A DNA stretch of 64,000 nt from the NCBI GenBank assembly GCA_965199285.1, contig OZ240687.1, positions 1,302,001-1,366,000 of the forward strand. Direction: 5' to 3'. Position 1 is the first letter of the stretch. Every line of letters starts with the position of its first letter. Under the pieces are notes generated by a model that saw only the letters and a list, made by a program, of their open reading frames with translations, was not told the origin of the DNA and searched no databases. This document shows, piece by piece, positions 62,821 through 64,000 of the stretch. This DNA comes from CBDDGJ01 sp965199285. GTDB lineage: Bacteria > Pseudomonadota > Alphaproteobacteria > RS24. Both the position numbers and the translations under genes were made by a program.

Positions 62821-62856
62821 AATAAAAAAAGCGGGGTCTGTTTCCAGACATCCCAC
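62821..62856 (-). terminator. Rho-independent terminator after metK-trmB
   Basis: On the minus strand GTGGG-AT-GTCTG pairs with CAGAC-CCCGC around a GAAA loop (62831-62856), then seven T and ATT (62821-62830). It separates trmB from rimP. Confidence 0.85.
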
Positions 62857-62911
62857 TTTCTTAAAAGCAGATCAGGGGCGTTATAAGGCGAAATATCGGT
62901 AAAGACAAGCC

Positions 62912-63607
62912 TTAAATTGCGGTAAAACAAAGATAGCTTGGCTGCCGCCCTGCCGCAAGCGCCTTTTGCTCATAGCGCGTGCCCGTCCATCCCTTTGGCG
63001 GCGCTTGCCAGTCTGATGCTTTTTCTGCCGTCCAGTCAAATTGCCCATGCGCCCGAATATGGGCGAGAGTCCAACCAATATAATCGGCAATGTCACTGGC
63101 AATCCATAAGCGCGCATGGGGCTTAAGCACATTATGTAATAGGGATAATGTTTCCGCCTTCACAAAACGGCGCTTATGATGCCGCTTTTTCGGCCATGGG
63201 TCAGGATATAAAAGATAAATATCATCAACACAATCAGCGGGCAAAGCGGCAAGCAGGGGGCGCGCATCACCATAATGCAAGCGAATATTTTTTTGCTTAT
63301 GCGCTTCGATTTGGCTCAATATTTTGGCAACCCCATTTTGAAAAGGTTCACAGCCGATAAAATTTACATGCGGCATGGCTTGCGCACGGGCGCAAAGATG
63401 CTCGCCGCCGCCAAACCCAATTTCCAAAGCAAGCGGGCGGGCTGTATCTATATTTGCCAGAGGTTGCGACAAATTAATCTCTATTTTTGGCAGTAAGCGC
63501 TCAAAAAGACGGGCTTGGCGCGGCGACAATTTATGACCTTGCGCCCGCCCATAGAGCCGCCAGCGCCTCTCATCATATCGATCATCATCACTATCGCTAA
63601 GAGGCAT
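62912..63607 (-). CDS. trmB: tRNA (guanine-N7-)-methyltransferase
   Basis: 231 residues. EIGFGGGEHLCARAQ (SAM), FIGCEPFQNGVAKIL and YLLYPDPWPKKRHHKRRFV with the catalytic PDPWPK. Modifies G46 of tRNA. The start is one base after the metK stop, so coupled. Confidence 0.95.
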   Translation of the reverse strand: MPLSDSDDDRYDERRWRLYGRAQGHKLSPRQARLFERLLPKIEINLSQPLANIDTARPLALEIGFGGGEHLCARAQAMPHVNFIGCEPFQNGVAKILSQIEAHKQKNIRLHYGDARPLLAALPADCVDDIYLLYPDPWPKKRHHKRRFVKAETLSLLHNVLKPHARLWIASDIADYIGWTLAHIRAHGQFDWTAEKASDWQAPPKGWTGTRYEQKALAAGRQPSYLCFTAI

Positions 63608-63608
63608 A

Positions 63609-64000
63609 TTATAAAGCGGTTTTAAGCGCCTCCGCTAAATCTGTGCGCTCCCATGAGAACCCACCATCCGCATCAGGGACGCGGCCAAAATGCCCATAGG
63701 CGGCGGTACGGGCATAAATTGGTTTATTCAAACCCAAATGGATACGAATGCCACGCGGGCTGAGATCCATAACTTTCAAAATAGCAGTTTCAATCGCTTG
63801 TGCGTCAACCGTGCCCGTGCCATGCAGATCAACATAAACAGAGAGCGGTTTCGATACGCCGATGGCATAAGAGAGCTGAATTGTGCATTTTTTGCCAAAC
63901 CCCGCCGCGACAACATTTTTTGCGAGATAACGCGCCGCATAGGCGGCCGAGCGGTCAACCTTAGTTGGGTCTTTACCCGAAAAAGCCCCGCCCCCATGTG
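63609..64000 (-). CDS. metK: S-adenosylmethionine synthetase, C-terminal part, cut by window edge
   Basis: The last about 130 codons (frame from 63998): HGGGAFSGKDPTKVDRSAAY is the conserved C-terminal MetK motif, followed by AARYLAKNVVAAGF and YAIGVSKPLSVYVD. Makes S-adenosylmethionine from methionine and ATP. Coupled to trmB, an SAM user; this order is common in alphaproteobacteria. Confidence 0.96.
   Translation of the reverse strand, partial: HGGGAFSGKDPTKVDRSAAYAARYLAKNVVAAGFGKKCTIQLSYAIGVSKPLSVYVDLHGTGTVDAQAIETAILKVMDLSPRGIRIHLGLNKPIYARTAAYGHFGRVPDADGGFSWERTDLAEALKTAL

Overview
The window is a chromosomal segment of an alphaproteobacterium. It has moderate G+C, dense housekeeping operons and no phage, transposase, CRISPR, rRNA or tRNA genes that I can see. 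Alphaproteobacterial markers are the DUF1134 protein, the rnd-lptC/A-lptB-hpf block, the rpsT-dnaA neighbourhood followed by mutM-ubiE-ubiB-coaBC-dut, an IalB-like protein, a ChrR-free long isocitrate lyase with a RamB/ScfR-like regulator beside it, and the rimP-nusA-ylxR-infB-rbfA-truB-rpsO-pnp operon. A free-living (perhaps marine) lineage outside the Rhizobiales is likely. I cannot name the genus.

Layout. 1-2032 (+): end of an MsbA-type ABC exporter, cysQ, DUF1134 protein. 2048-10608 (-): VWA/CoxE and MoxR ATPase pair, lytic transglycosylase, hpf, lptB, a fused lptC-lptA, short RNase D, lepA. 10962-16092: small membrane protein, then pheT-pheS-rplT-rpmI (-) and a GDPD phosphodiesterase (+). 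16739-21981 (-): mutL, pgi, RraA-like, aceA, with a divergent RamB-like regulator and a PhoX phosphatase to 25593. 25594-26530 is a small accessory patch with an XRE regulator, its probable operators and inverted repeats. 26597-29374 (-): SDR dehydrogenase, DMT exporter, quinone oxidoreductase. 29449-32871 (+): TrmH-like methyltransferase, IalB-like protein, rlmN, argG. 33031-39767 (-): gyrB, recF, dnaN, a small ABM protein and dnaA. A rhodanese gene and an A+T-rich, DnaA-box-containing spacer follow (probable oriC, about 40430-41040), then rpsT, an enoyl-CoA hydratase, a small secreted protein and mutM. 43742-52415 (+): ubiE, ubiB, coaBC, dut, Rrf2 regulator, cysK, a zinc-less HesA/MoeB, an SH3 protein, fabA, fabB. 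53144-64000 (-): small secreted protein, pnp, rpsO, truB, rbfA, infB, ylxR, nusA, rimP, trmB and the end of metK. Genes point away from the 40-43 kb region on both sides, as expected for a replication origin.

The unusual content lies between genes. Three unrelated families of dispersed structured repeats are present. Family 1 has three copies (10.7, 16.3 and 52.7 kb). It is about 250-350 bp and folds as a closing helix plus serial hairpins whose arms differ between copies but stay complementary; two copies also keep an open 68-74 codon frame resembling the short phage Ash-type peptides, and the architecture recalls C4-type antisense RNA loci. Family 2 has four copies (32.9, 37.9, 41.2 and 53.1 kb). 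It sits exactly at gene 3' ends, and in three copies the repeat itself supplies the stop codon of the gene. Family 3 has two full copies and one partial (25.6, 26.4 and 52.4 kb), a run of three hairpins with a conserved AGTC loop. The spacer 52416-53143 stacks one copy of each family. Other points of note are the LptC-LptA fusion, the loss of zinc cysteines in the HesA/MoeB protein, and the small ABM gene inserted between dnaA and dnaN.
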